From positions 1 to 16,799 of the forward strand of contig DASYYE010000079.1 in the NCBI GenBank assembly GCA_035946955.1: a DNA stretch of 16,799 nucleotides, written 5' to 3'. The position numbers and the translations under genes were made by a program. The DNA is from DASYYE01 sp035946955. Its GTDB lineage: Bacteria; Actinomycetota; Actinomycetes; Streptosporangiales; Streptosporangiaceae. Below, piece by piece: positions 1 to 7,132 of the stretch (within the stretch, counting starts at the first letter, position 1; every line of letters begins with the position of its first letter). The notes beneath the pieces are model-generated. The model saw nothing but the letters and a program-made list of their open reading frames with translations. It had not been told where the DNA came from and did not search any database.

Positions 1-1624
1 GGCCGGGGCCACGGCCGCCCGGCGTGACGCTGACATGGCTCCGCCAGCTAGAGCTGCGGCGCGTCCCAGGGCCACCTAGCGCCCGTTCGACCGCTGGCGC
101 GCTGCGCTGGGCGGGCGGGGTGACCGTGCCGGGCCCGGTCAGGGAACGTTGGGCCGGCACCACGACTACCTGTGGCGGGTGCCGCTCCGGCGCGACCGGT
201 TCCGACGGACCCTCGGGCGCGGCTGGTTCCTGGAGGTCCGCTGGCACCGCCGATGCCGCAGCGTGCTCCGGCGCACCTGGCTCTTCGGCCCACTCAGACC
301 CGGCAGGTGCCGCCGTGGGCCCGGGCCCACCGGCTTCCGTGTCCCGCCCGGACGCCACCTGCGCGGCAGCCTCTCCCGCTGGCGTCGCCACAGCCTGGTC
401 GGGCACTGCTGACCCTGCACCGGCCTCGGCCGCGACCTCCTCGGCTCCCTCGGGCACCGCAGGCACCGTCGGCACTGCCGCATCGGCCGCTGGGGCCGCC
501 GCAACTGGTTCGGACACTGCTGGCGCTGCATCGGCCCGCGCTGAAGCCGCCGCGGCAGCCACGGCGGGCGTCGCATCGGCAGGGCCAGGCGCAGCGTGCT
601 TCGGTGCCCGCTGCCGCGCCGGTGCGGGCGTGACCTGCTCTGGCGCGGCTGACTGCGGTGGACCTTCCGGCGCGGCTGGTGCGGTGGCGCGTTGCGGGGC
701 GCCGGGCTGCTGGGCTCGCGCCGTGGCTGGCGCCGCCACGGGCTCCGGGAGACCGGGTTCCCGGACACGCTCAGGCACAGGCTGTTCCCGGACACGCTCA
801 GGCACAGCCTCTTCCTGGACACGTTCGGGCACAGCCTGTTCCCGGACACGCTCGGGCACAGCCTGTTCCTGGACACGCTCGGGCACAGCCTGTTCCTGGA
901 TCTGCTCGGGCACAGCCTGCTCTTGGACCCGCTCTGACGGAGGCGGGGTGTGCTCCGGGTCAGCCGGTCCAGCCCATTGCTCCGGGGGCCGCAGAACCCG
1001 GCCCTGGCCGGTGTTCCATGCCGGTTCCCGTCCGCCCGGCTCACGCGCCCGCCCGCCCGCCTGCTTTGTCCCTGCCCGGCCTGGCCAGGCAGCGGGGGCC
1101 TGCCGCGGCCGCGCAGGGTGCGACACCCGGCCGGTGGCGGTGCTAGCCGGAGCGCTCGCGGCCCCGGTGGCTGTCGCGCGGGTCACCGTCACAGCAGCCG
1201 CGGCCGTGACCGGCAAGGCACTCGGGCTGAGGGCTGGCTCGGTCACGGTAGCCGGGACCGCACGGCGCCACACCCGGCCGGTGACCAGGATCTCGTCCTT
1301 CTCGGTCGTGGGCGCCATACGGCACCAACTCGAAGGTTCACTGATGTACCTGAGCTGGGACGCCATCAGTTCCGGCAGGCGTTTGCTCTCCAGGACGGGC
1401 CGGGTGGCCAGCCAGGTGAGCACCCCCGGGGGGAGCACATAGAGCCAGAACAGCGTGTGAGTGAATGGCAGCCCCAGGAAGGTCAAGAGCACAACGTAAG
1501 GAACGGTGATGGCCGCGAAAACGGCAATCTGGCCCACGGGGACGGGCATTGGCAGCCGGAAGTCGTACAGCTTGTAAAGACGTTTTTCGATCCGCCAGAT
1601 GCTCGTATAGGTGGGCAGTTCCAC
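1..1624 (-). CDS. tcpE: TcpE-family conjugation membrane protein with very long low-complexity tail (3' end cut by window)
   Basis: At least 541 codons run without a stop from a GTG at 1622-1624 to the left edge. The GTG is chosen because AGGGGAG lies 7 bases upstream. Residues 1-121 form the recognisable TcpE core: the N-terminal stretch IWRIEKRLYKLYDFRLP, two membrane segments (about 30-52 and 57-74), then TWLATRPVLESKRLPEL and a GRVWRR ending. TcpE is a membrane component of the Tcp-type conjugation apparatus of Gram-positives; many actinobacterial chromosomes carry copies beside an SCO6880-like ATPase. Residues 122-541 are a predicted disordered tail rich in Ala, Pro, Glu and Val, including seven 9-residue repeats at 231-293. 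The last visible residues (RRSSSWRSHVSVTPGGRGPG) look less repetitive, as if a conserved C-terminal patch begins there. It follows the tcpD-like gene by 28 bases and is probably co-transcribed with it. The family call is firm; the tail's function is unknown. Confidence 0.85.
   Translation of the reverse strand, partial: MELPTYTSIWRIEKRLYKLYDFRLPMPVPVGQIAVFAAITVPYVVLLTFLGLPFTHTLFWLYVLPPGVLTWLATRPVLESKRLPELMASQLRYISEPSSWCRMAPTTEKDEILVTGRVWRRAVPATVTEPALSPSALPVTAAAAVTVTRATATGAASAPASTATGRVSHPARPRQAPAAWPGRAGTKQAGGRAREPGGREPAWNTGQGRVLRPPEQWAGPADPEHTPPPSERVQEQAVPEQIQEQAVPERVQEQAVPERVREQAVPERVQEEAVPERVREQPVPERVREPGLPEPVAAPATARAQQPGAPQRATAPAAPEGPPQSAAPEQVTPAPARQRAPKHAAPGPADATPAVAAAAASARADAAPAVSEPVAAAPAADAAVPTVPAVPEGAEEVAAEAGAGSAVPDQAVATPAGEAAAQVASGRDTEAGGPGPTAAPAGSEWAEEPGAPEHAAASAVPADLQEPAAPEGPSEPVAPERHPPQVVVVPAQRSLTGPGTVTPPAQRSAPAVERALGGPGTRRSSSWRSHVSVTPGGRGPG
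746..934 (-). repeat. Seven 27-bp tandem units in tcpE, encoding ERVQEQAVP-type nonapeptides
   Basis: Seven consecutive units encode ERVQEQAVP, EQIQEQAVP, ERVQEQAVP, ERVREQAVP, ERVQEEAVP, ERVREQPVP and ERVREPGLP (TcpE residues 231-293). The DNA units are close to identical (core CGGGAACAGGCTGTGCCCGA), with changes mostly in one or two codons. This suggests recent expansion by slippage or unequal exchange. The charged/Pro periodicity suggests an extended or coiled spacer. Confidence 0.9.
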
Positions 1625-1652
1625 CGGTGCTCTCCCCTACGCCCGGGCGAGT

Positions 1653-1910
1653 TCAGTGGACACCCAGGGCCTTCGCGATGCCCTGGGCTAGCGTTTGCAC
1701 GATGCTCGGTGTGTAGAAGACCACGGCGATGGCCACTGCAAGGACTATGAACTGCACAAAGCGAATGATCTCGCGGGTGAAGAGGAAGAAGAGCGCCACG
1801 ATCCCGACAATGCCGAGGAAGAGCGGTCCAAAGAGGCCTTGCAAATATGACACAAGCCCCGTCGTGTTCAGTGACATGGGGGGCGCTGCTGCCAGCGAGT
1901 GAAACAACAT
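1653..1910 (-). CDS. Small two-helix membrane protein, TcpD-like, of the conjugation module
   Basis: An 85-residue protein with two strongly hydrophobic segments (about residues 27-45 and 49-69) separated by a short charged turn (TREIIR). Its size and two-helix layout resemble the TcpD-type or VirB2-like small membrane proteins found between TcpC and TcpE genes in actinobacteria. The ATG at 1908-1910 is chosen because GGAG lies 7 bases upstream; an internal ATG (MSLNTTG) has no ribosome binding site. It lies 64 bases downstream of tcpC and 28 upstream of tcpE on the same strand, consistent with one transcript. A role as pore or scaffold subunit is inferred from position only. There is no enzymatic motif. 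Confidence 0.7.
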   Translation of the reverse strand: MLFHSLAAAPPMSLNTTGLVSYLQGLFGPLFLGIVGIVALFFLFTREIIRFVQFIVLAVAIAVVFYTPSIVQTLAQGIAKALGVH

Positions 1911-1943
1911 CGGTCTGCTCCGGGGTTGGGGATTTGCCTTGGA

Positions 1944-1962
1944 GGGCTGGCCGGGCCAGCCC
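1944..1962 (-). repeat. Inverted repeat between tcpC and the tcpD-like gene
   Basis: GGGCTGGCC and GGCCAGCCC flank a single base, giving a 7-bp hairpin with a CCGGG loop. It sits between the tcpC stop and the ribosome binding site of the next gene. There is no T-tract, so it is not an ordinary intrinsic terminator. It could stabilise or attenuate the downstream message. Confidence 0.45.
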
Positions 1963-1974
1963 CCGGTAACCCGG

Positions 1975-2979
1975 TCATGGTTGCCCCGCGGGCAAGCTCG
2001 ACGGGCTGATGCTCTGCACGTACCAGGTCCCGCCTTGCTTTACCACGGTGAGTTCATAAGACATTTCGAGCTGCACCACCGTAGTGCGGGCTCTACCCCG
2101 AGCCCGCACTGCTGGCTGCCCGAGAACCTGCCATACGACGGTAGCAACAACATGGCGGGTAGTCCCGCCTGGTGGCACCGTCACCCCACTCAGTGAAACA
2201 AATGTGACATCGCGGCCCAGGCCTGTGACAACCGCGCCGGGGGCGACGAACCTGGCGAGCGTTGTCTCGTCACCGCTGGCATAGGCCTTGAAGAAGACAG
2301 GCAACTGCGTCATCAGGGTCGCCTGCGTGACCTGGTCCGTCGCTGGTGGCGTGGCAGATGTGGGCGGGACGGCGGTGGGAGGCGGCGGGAGAAAGGCCGG
2401 CTCACCCGAGACGGTCATCCCGCCCGCCGCGGTGTACACAGGCACCCCAAGCTCCATGAGCTTGTTGTTGACCCGGGCAAGCACGAGGACGACCGCGTTG
2501 TGGCTGTCGCGGACCTGGACGCCAGCGACCTGCTCCGATTGCAACGTCAACGTCCCCGTGCCGCTGGACCCCAGGTTCAGGCTGGAACCCGGTGGCAGGA
2601 ACTGGGCGAGCTGCGACGAGCGCTGCCCGGCCGTAGCCGGACTCGCGTTGAGGTACACCTGGGCGAACTGCAAGGCGAACGCACTGGCCATCGCCGTCGG
2701 GAACTTCGGCCCGGCCGGTGGCCGGGCGGTGTGGTGGCCAGTCGATGGCGGTGTCTCGTTGAGGACGATCGCCATCACGCCGCGGTACCCGATGAGCAGC
2801 AGCACGACCCAGAGCACGCCCCGCATCACCCAGACGAGCCAGCGGCCTCCCGCACCACGCCACCGCACGCTCGCATGGTTTGACCCCGCCATGGCGCCCT
2901 GCGCCAGGTCTCCCCTGGCATAGTCCGCGCCGTGTACAGTCAGTTGCGGACTGCGCTCAAGGGTTGACCTGCGAGCCAT
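1975..2979 (-). CDS. tcpC: TcpC-family conjugal transfer protein
   Basis: A 334-residue protein with a short basic cytoplasmic N-terminus, one membrane segment (about residues 45-73) and a large extracytoplasmic part. The latter looks like two related alpha/beta domains (about 90-190 and 215-330) joined by a Pro/Thr linker (PPPPTAVPPTSATPPATD). The first carries AFALQFAQVYLN and the second LPVFFKAYASGD; both resemble the paired NTF2-like folds of TcpC, a VirB8-like bitopic subunit of Gram-positive transfer machines. The ATG at 2977-2979 is preferred over an upstream start at 3000 because GGAGG lies 4 bases before it. It is first of three co-directional genes leading to tcpE. In the chromosomal setting it may serve an unknown export or transfer function rather than plasmid conjugation. 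Confidence 0.8.
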   Translation of the reverse strand: MARRSTLERSPQLTVHGADYARGDLAQGAMAGSNHASVRWRGAGGRWLVWVMRGVLWVVLLLIGYRGVMAIVLNETPPSTGHHTARPPAGPKFPTAMASAFALQFAQVYLNASPATAGQRSSQLAQFLPPGSSLNLGSSGTGTLTLQSEQVAGVQVRDSHNAVVLVLARVNNKLMELGVPVYTAAGGMTVSGEPAFLPPPPTAVPPTSATPPATDQVTQATLMTQLPVFFKAYASGDETTLARFVAPGAVVTGLGRDVTFVSLSGVTVPPGGTTRHVVATVVWQVLGQPAVRARGRARTTVVQLEMSYELTVVKQGGTWYVQSISPSSLPAGQP

Positions 2980-3033
2980 CGCACCTCCGCCCGCTCCCAC
3001 ACACGCTCAGCAATGAGTAGCTGCGCTCTCCGT

Positions 3034-3047
3034 GTCCACCTGTGGAC
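3034..3047. promoter_or_regulatory. Perfect palindrome upstream of tcpC, possible operator
   Basis: GTCCAC and GTGGAC are separated by CT. The site lies 55 bases upstream of the chosen tcpC start, a sensible place for a dimeric regulator. No matching regulator gene is in the window, so its role is only inferred. Confidence 0.3.
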
Positions 3048-3211
3048 CATTCTGCGTCATAACGCGGTGCTCGGGGAGTTCTTTGGCGCGTGGCGCGCCC
3101 GGCGGTGGGGTCGCTGAGGCTGCCGTGACGTGTGCGCAGCGTGACCGCATTCGCAGGGTCACCGAAGTGGGTCCGGGCGCCCCGTACGGCCCCGTACCTG
3201 TTATGTGATTT

Positions 3212-3260
3212 GGTCACCGTTGGTCCGTTTTGTAGTACTTATGCAACCAAACGCGTGACC
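3212..3260. repeat. Inverted repeat enclosing an AT-rich patch
   Basis: GGTCACCGTTG at the left is answered by CAAC (3244-3247) and GTGACC (3255-3260) at the right. TTGGTC occurs twice at 3210-3215 and 3220-3225, ACCAAA in opposite sense at 3246-3251, and AGTACT near the centre. The patch has lower GC than its surroundings. It could be a regulatory site for tcpC, the ychF 3' structure, or a remnant junction. Confidence 0.35.
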
Positions 3261-3295
3261 GGCCCTGACCATCATGACATTGGCAGACGTGGATG

Positions 3296-4381
3296 TCAGA
3301 CGTTAAAGCGGAACTCGACGACGTCGCCGTCACGCATCACGTAGTCCTTGCCCTCCATACGCGCCTTGCCAGCGGCTCTCGCCGCGGCAACTGAGCCGCA
3401 CCCGACAAGGTCGTCGTAGGACACGACCTCGGCTTTGATGAACCCCCGCTGGAAGTCGCTGTGGATCACACCGGCGGCCTCCGGGGCTGTCGCGCCGACG
3501 GGGATCGTCCAGGCCCTGGTCTCCTTGGGGCCCGCGGTCAGGTACGTGGTCAGCCCAAGCGCGCGGAAGGCCGCGCGGGCCAGCCGTGCCAGCCCTGGCT
3601 CCCCCAGGCCCAGGCCCGCCGCCATCTCGGCGGCCTCTTCCTCGGGCAGTTCGGCGAGCTCCGCCTCGGTCTTGACGTCGAGGAAGACCGACTCGGCAGG
3701 GGCCACCGCGGCCGCGAGCTTGTCCTGCGTCACGGTGTCGGTCAGGCCATCGCTGTCGGTGTTGAAGACGTACAGGAACGGCTTGGCGGTGAGCAGGTGG
3801 AACTCCCGCAGGTCCGCCAGGTCCGCTTCAGATGCCTTGGCGGACAGGGTCTGGCCCTCGTCCAGCACCTGCTGTGCCCGGGCCACGGCCTGTGCCAGCC
3901 GCGCACGCCGGGGGTCACGGCCCGCCCGGACCTCCTTGGCGAGCCTGGGCGCCACCTTCTCCAGGGTCTGGAGGTCCGCCAGCACGAGTTCGGTGACCAC
4001 GGTCTCGATGTCCCGCTCAGGCGAGACCGCACCATCCACATGACTCACGTCCGGGTCGGTGAAGATGCGGACCACCTGGCAGATCGCATCGGTCTCCCGG
4101 ATGTGGGCCAGGAACTGGTTGCCGAGGCCCTGCCCCTGCGACGCACCGCGTACCAGCCCCGCGATATCCACGAAACGGGCGGTAGCTGGGACAATGCGCT
4201 TGGAGTCGAATATGCGCGCCAGCACGGCCAGCCGCGCGTCGGGGATGCCGACGACGCCGACGTTGGGCTCGATAGTGGCGAAGGGGTAGTTGGACGCCAG
4301 CGCCTGGGCCCTGGCCAGGGCATTGAAGAGGGTGGACTTGCCGACATTGGGAAGGCCGACGATGCCGACGGACAGGCTCAC
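3296..4381 (-). CDS. ychF: Redox-regulated ATPase / Obg-related GTPase YchF
   Basis: A 361-residue protein of normal length for YchF (OLA1), a universally conserved ribosome-associated P-loop NTPase that prefers ATP. The P-loop GLPNVGKST is at residues 9-17, the G3-type motif DIAGLV at 72-77, a coiled-coil helical insert at about 120-200, and a C-terminal TGS domain from about 277 (TYLTAGPKETRAW) to the end. The base-specificity motif reads NTDSD (207-211) instead of NKxD, as expected for this ATP-preferring family. The GTG at 4379-4381 gives the canonical start MSLSVGIVGLP; a TTG one codon earlier is possible. There is no Shine-Dalgarno, and a TAAACT box lies six bases upstream, so the message is probably leaderless. 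It is divergent from rmuC. Confidence 0.97.
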   Translation of the reverse strand: MSLSVGIVGLPNVGKSTLFNALARAQALASNYPFATIEPNVGVVGIPDARLAVLARIFDSKRIVPATARFVDIAGLVRGASQGQGLGNQFLAHIRETDAICQVVRIFTDPDVSHVDGAVSPERDIETVVTELVLADLQTLEKVAPRLAKEVRAGRDPRRARLAQAVARAQQVLDEGQTLSAKASEADLADLREFHLLTAKPFLYVFNTDSDGLTDTVTQDKLAAAVAPAESVFLDVKTEAELAELPEEEAAEMAAGLGLGEPGLARLARAAFRALGLTTYLTAGPKETRAWTIPVGATAPEAAGVIHSDFQRGFIKAEVVSYDDLVGCGSVAAARAAGKARMEGKDYVMRDGDVVEFRFNV

Positions 4382-4387
4382 CAAGGC

Positions 4388-4393
4388 AGTTTA
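4388..4393 (-). promoter_or_regulatory. -10 box (TAAACT) for leaderless ychF
   Basis: TAAACT on the minus strand fits the actinobacterial TANNNT pattern. Exactly six bases separate it from the GTG of ychF, so transcription would begin at the start codon. No good -35 is visible. Confidence 0.5.
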
Positions 4394-4424
4394 GAGGTCG
4401 CCAAGGTCTGGCCCGCGCACCCGC

Positions 4425-5765
4425 GTGGCGTCCGGTGAACTGTCCCTGGCGGGTGTCAGTATTGCGGTAATGACCGCGATCTCGCTCCTAACCCTCCTCA
4501 TCGGCGTGGCGCTGGGTACCTTGATCGGCTTTCTCATCAGCCGCAGCAAGGACGCGGCCGCCCGGGTGGACCTGGCTGCCAAGGCCAGCGCCGCGGACGA
4601 GCGCGCCCGCGCGGCCGAGGAGCGCGCGGCCCTGGTGGACAGCCAGCTCGCTGAGCGGTTCCAGGCGCTGTCGGCAGATGCCATGGACATCAGCACGCGC
4701 CGCTTCCTCGAGATGGCGGAGGGCAGGCTCAGCGCGGCGAACGCCAAGGCCACGGGCGAGCTGGAAGTCCGCAGGGCAGCCGTGGAGAGCCTGATCGCCC
4801 CACTGCGGGAGACCCTGGCGCGCGTAGAGGGGCAGTTGCGTGAGTCGGACGCGCAGCGCCAGGCCTCCCACGCCGCCCTGACCGAGCAGGTCAGCACCGC
4901 ACGGCGGAGCTCGGAGGAACTCCGGGCACAGACGCAGGCCCTGGTGACAGCCTTGCGGCGGCCCGAAGCCCGTGGCCGGTGGGGAGAGATGCAGCTGCGC
5001 CGCGCAGTGGAACTCGCCGGGATGGCACCCCGGTGCGACTTCGACGAGCAGGTGACCGTGACCACACCGGACGGGCCGCTGCGCCCGGACATGGTGGTGC
5101 GGCTGGCTGGTGGCAAGAACATCGTGGTCGACTCGAAGGTCTCGCTGGCCGCCTACCTGGAGGCGGCCGAGGCTACCGGCGAGGCCGTGCGCGAGGAACG
5201 GCTCGCGGCCCACGCGCGTCACGTGCGCGAACACGTGGACCGGCTGGCCGCCAAGGCCTACTGGGAGGCGCTGAACCCCTCCCCCGAGTTCGTGGTCCTG
5301 TTCATCCCGGGTGAGGCGTTCCTTGCCCCCGCGCTGGAGTGCGACCCGGGCCTGCTGGAGTACGCGGTCGGCCGCCGGGTGCACATCGCCACCCCCACGA
5401 CCCTCGTATCGATGCTGCGGACCGCGCAGTATGCCTGGCAGCAAGCTGCCCTGTCCGAGAACGCCCGGGAGGTGTTCGAACTCGGGCGCAGGCTCTATGA
5501 CCGCCTGTCCACGATGGGCCAGTCCATGGACAGCCTGGGCAAGGCGCTGTCCACCGCAGTGAAGGCCTACAACCGGACGGTCGGCTCCCTGGAGAGCCGG
5601 GTGCTCGTCAGCGCACGTCAGCTCCAGGAACTGGGCGTCGTGGACGCCGAACTGGACATGCCGGGCCTGGTCGAGGAGACTACCCGCGTCCTGTCCGCAC
5701 CGGAACTCACAGCGGAGAGCGCTGCACCGCCCGCCGGGCCGCGCAGCATCAACAGCGCGGCATGA
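4425..5765 (+). CDS. rmuC: DNA recombination protein RmuC
   Basis: A 446-residue RmuC-family protein. It has an N-terminal membrane helix (about residues 13-38), an Ala/Glu/Arg-rich coiled coil (about 41-165) and the RmuC domain (about 175-420). Recognisable blocks are GRWGEMQLRRAVE, the nuclease-like PDMVVRL...VVDSKVSLAAY (221-244, PD-(D/E)XK-type arrangement with D222, D236 and K238), FVVLFIPGEAFL and ATPTTLVSMLRTAQYAWQQ. RmuC limits sequence inversions between short repeats in E. coli. The nuclease role is predicted from fold. GTG at 4425 is used; an ATG at 4470 would remove residues before the membrane helix and is less attractive. No Shine-Dalgarno is seen. The stop overlaps the next gene by ATGA. 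Confidence 0.95.
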   Translation: MASGELSLAGVSIAVMTAISLLTLLIGVALGTLIGFLISRSKDAAARVDLAAKASAADERARAAEERAALVDSQLAERFQALSADAMDISTRRFLEMAEGRLSAANAKATGELEVRRAAVESLIAPLRETLARVEGQLRESDAQRQASHAALTEQVSTARRSSEELRAQTQALVTALRRPEARGRWGEMQLRRAVELAGMAPRCDFDEQVTVTTPDGPLRPDMVVRLAGGKNIVVDSKVSLAAYLEAAEATGEAVREERLAAHARHVREHVDRLAAKAYWEALNPSPEFVVLFIPGEAFLAPALECDPGLLEYAVGRRVHIATPTTLVSMLRTAQYAWQQAALSENAREVFELGRRLYDRLSTMGQSMDSLGKALSTAVKAYNRTVGSLESRVLVSARQLQELGVVDAELDMPGLVEETTRVLSAPELTAESAAPPAGPRSINSAA

Positions 5766-6181
5766 CCGGTGGGCACCCGGTGCGTCTGACCGGGCGGGGC
5801 GCAGTCGTGGGCATGGTCATGCTGTTCGCTGTAGGCCTGCTGGCATCCTCGTGGCTTGGCTGGACCGCCGCGGCCGGGGTGGCGTTCCTGCTCGGGACCA
5901 CCGCCGCCGCCCGCTACACGTCACCTGCTTCTCTGCTGGTGGTCGTGGTGTCCCCACCGGCCCTGTTCTTCGTGGCGCTCCTCTGCGTGACGGTGGCCAC
6001 CGCGGGTGGTGGGCTGTCTGTCGTCGCCGGGTGCCTGATCAGCCTGGCTGCTGCCGCGCCATGGCTGTTCCTGGGGATGGCTGCCTGCCTGCTCATCGCC
6101 TGGCGGCGCGGGCTGCCGCAGCAGGTGGGCCTAGGGCGCACGGCACCGGGGACGGGCCGTCCAGCCAAGACACGACCCTAG
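5762..6181 (+). CDS. Four-helix membrane protein, DUF6542-like
   Basis: A 139-residue protein with four hydrophobic segments (about residues 12-32, 33-53, 55-80 and 84-114) and a short basic Pro/Gly tail. Its size, topology and position in the ychF-ispH neighbourhood match the DUF6542 proteins of actinobacteria, whose function is unknown. The ATG overlaps the rmuC stop by four bases (ATGA), so translation is probably coupled. Its TAG interlocks with the stop of the convergent methyltransferase gene in the palindrome CTAG. No enzymatic motif is visible; the family name rests on context and topology, not on an alignment. Confidence 0.75.
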   Translation: MTGGHPVRLTGRGAVVGMVMLFAVGLLASSWLGWTAAAGVAFLLGTTAAARYTSPASLLVVVVSPPALFFVALLCVTVATAGGGLSVVAGCLISLAAAAPWLFLGMAACLLIAWRRGLPQQVGLGRTAPGTGRPAKTRP

Positions 6182-7002
6182 GGCCGCCGGGCAACGCCGC
6201 AGTACAGCCACCGTGAGCCGTCACTGTCGGCCACGACAGGGTCTTCGGCACCCCACTCCCCCGTGTGGCACAGCCTCCCGACAGGTTCGCCTTCGGTAGG
6301 CGGCACGAGTTCCATGCCGCTGAAGAAGCGCTCGATGTCCGCCTTGGAGCGGAAGTGCACCTGCTCGGTCGCCTGCTCGTACACATGGCAGACGACGTCT
6401 ACCAAGCGCGGCGGCAGGTGGTCACTGGTGAGGTGCGACAGCGCGACGTAGCTGCCTGGCCGGAGCGCGGCGGCGAGATGGGAGACCCGGCCCCACGGGT
6501 CGCTCTCGTCGGGTACGAAGTGGGCCACGCGCATCATCAGCAACCCGGTTGGCTGGTCGAGGTCGAGCAGTGTGTGCACATCCGGGTGCACCAGGATCCC
6601 CTCAGGATCCCGCAAGCCACCTTGGATCACCCGCACTCTCGCGGGGTCTGCCTGCAAGTCCTCGGGCCGGGCAGCGAGCATGGGGTCGTTGTCCACGTAG
6701 ACCACCCGGCACGCTGGGTCGACCCGCTGGACGACCTTGTGCGTGTTCCGGACGGCAGGCACAGAGCCGATGTCGATGAACTGCCGCACACCCTGTTCGG
6801 CGATCCATTTGGCGGCCCGCTGATGGAACCCCAGGTGAGCCCAGACACCTTCTCTCAACTCGGGCACTACCGCCATGATGCGTTCCGCGGCGTCGCGCTC
6901 GACCTGGAAGCTGTCGGCTCCCGTCAATAAGTAGGCATATATCCGGGCTGGTACCGGGCGCGCCTGGTCCGCATCCGGCGGCGTCCGCCGGGACATGGTC
7001 AT
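6178..7002 (-). CDS. SAM-dependent methyltransferase, DUF574/SAV2177 type, with altered glycine loop
   Basis: A 274-residue Rossmann methyltransferase of the DUF574 (Methyltransf_19) family, large in actinobacteria and without a settled substrate. Family marks are PARIYAYLLTGADSF (18-32), AVVPELRE (44-51), FIDIG (75-79), RNTHKVVQRVDP (85-96), VVYVDNDP (100-107) and HFVPD further on. The loop after DIG reads SVPAV, where relatives usually have a G-L-P-T-like loop: it appears one residue shorter and lacks the second glycine. The ATG at 7000-7002 is chosen because GGAGG lies 8 bases upstream, over a GTG at 7029. It lies 130 bases downstream of ispH on the same strand and looks like an accessory insertion in a core gene cluster. 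Methyl transfer activity is therefore uncertain. Confidence 0.85.
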   Translation of the reverse strand: MTMSRRTPPDADQARPVPARIYAYLLTGADSFQVERDAAERIMAVVPELREGVWAHLGFHQRAAKWIAEQGVRQFIDIGSVPAVRNTHKVVQRVDPACRVVYVDNDPMLAARPEDLQADPARVRVIQGGLRDPEGILVHPDVHTLLDLDQPTGLLMMRVAHFVPDESDPWGRVSHLAAALRPGSYVALSHLTSDHLPPRLVDVVCHVYEQATEQVHFRSKADIERFFSGMELVPPTEGEPVGRLCHTGEWGAEDPVVADSDGSRWLYCGVARRP

Positions 7003-7132
7003 CTCAACTCCCTCCGCAACCGATCGCACCTTCAGTCTTGCACAGGGCCCAGTGATTACAAATACTTTCCAATCAGCTACGTAAAGTTATGACCTATCAG
7101 GTTGGGAAGCCGCGTGCACTGAACGCGCACAG
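7003..7132 (-). other. AT-richer spacer between ispH and the methyltransferase gene
   Basis: This 130-base gap contains the methyltransferase ribosome binding site and a locally AT-rich stretch (about 7050-7100, with TATTTGTAAT on the minus strand). It stands out from the surrounding GC-rich coding DNA. A promoter for the methyltransferase is likely here, although no clean -35/-10 pair can be fixed. Confidence 0.4.

Larger units (their letters stand above)
2980..3295. other. Gene-free gap between tcpC and ychF with several palindromes
   Basis: This 316-base stretch has no credible gene; an 86-codon minus frame overlaps the tcpC start and looks like chance. It should hold the 3' end of the ychF message and the tcpC promoter. 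Visible structures are GTCCAC-CT-GTGGAC at 3034-3047, a direct repeat CCCCGTAC (around 3180-3197) and a relatively AT-rich patch at 3200-3260 bounded by GGTCAC and GTGACC. I could not assign a convincing -35/-10 pair. Confidence 0.6.

Noticed and set aside
746..934. CRISPR-like regular repeats
   Set aside because: Units are contiguous 27-bp coding repeats with no unique spacers.
24..1442. Long plus-strand open frame opposite tcpE, 472 codons
   Set aside because: It is antisense to a frame with a clear TcpE core and ribosome binding site; its product is Ala/Gly/Thr/Ser/Arg junk arising from the GC-biased repeat tail.
2957..3217. 86-codon minus-strand frame upstream of tcpC
   Set aside because: It overlaps the tcpC start in another frame, has no ribosome site, and has a charged random-looking composition.
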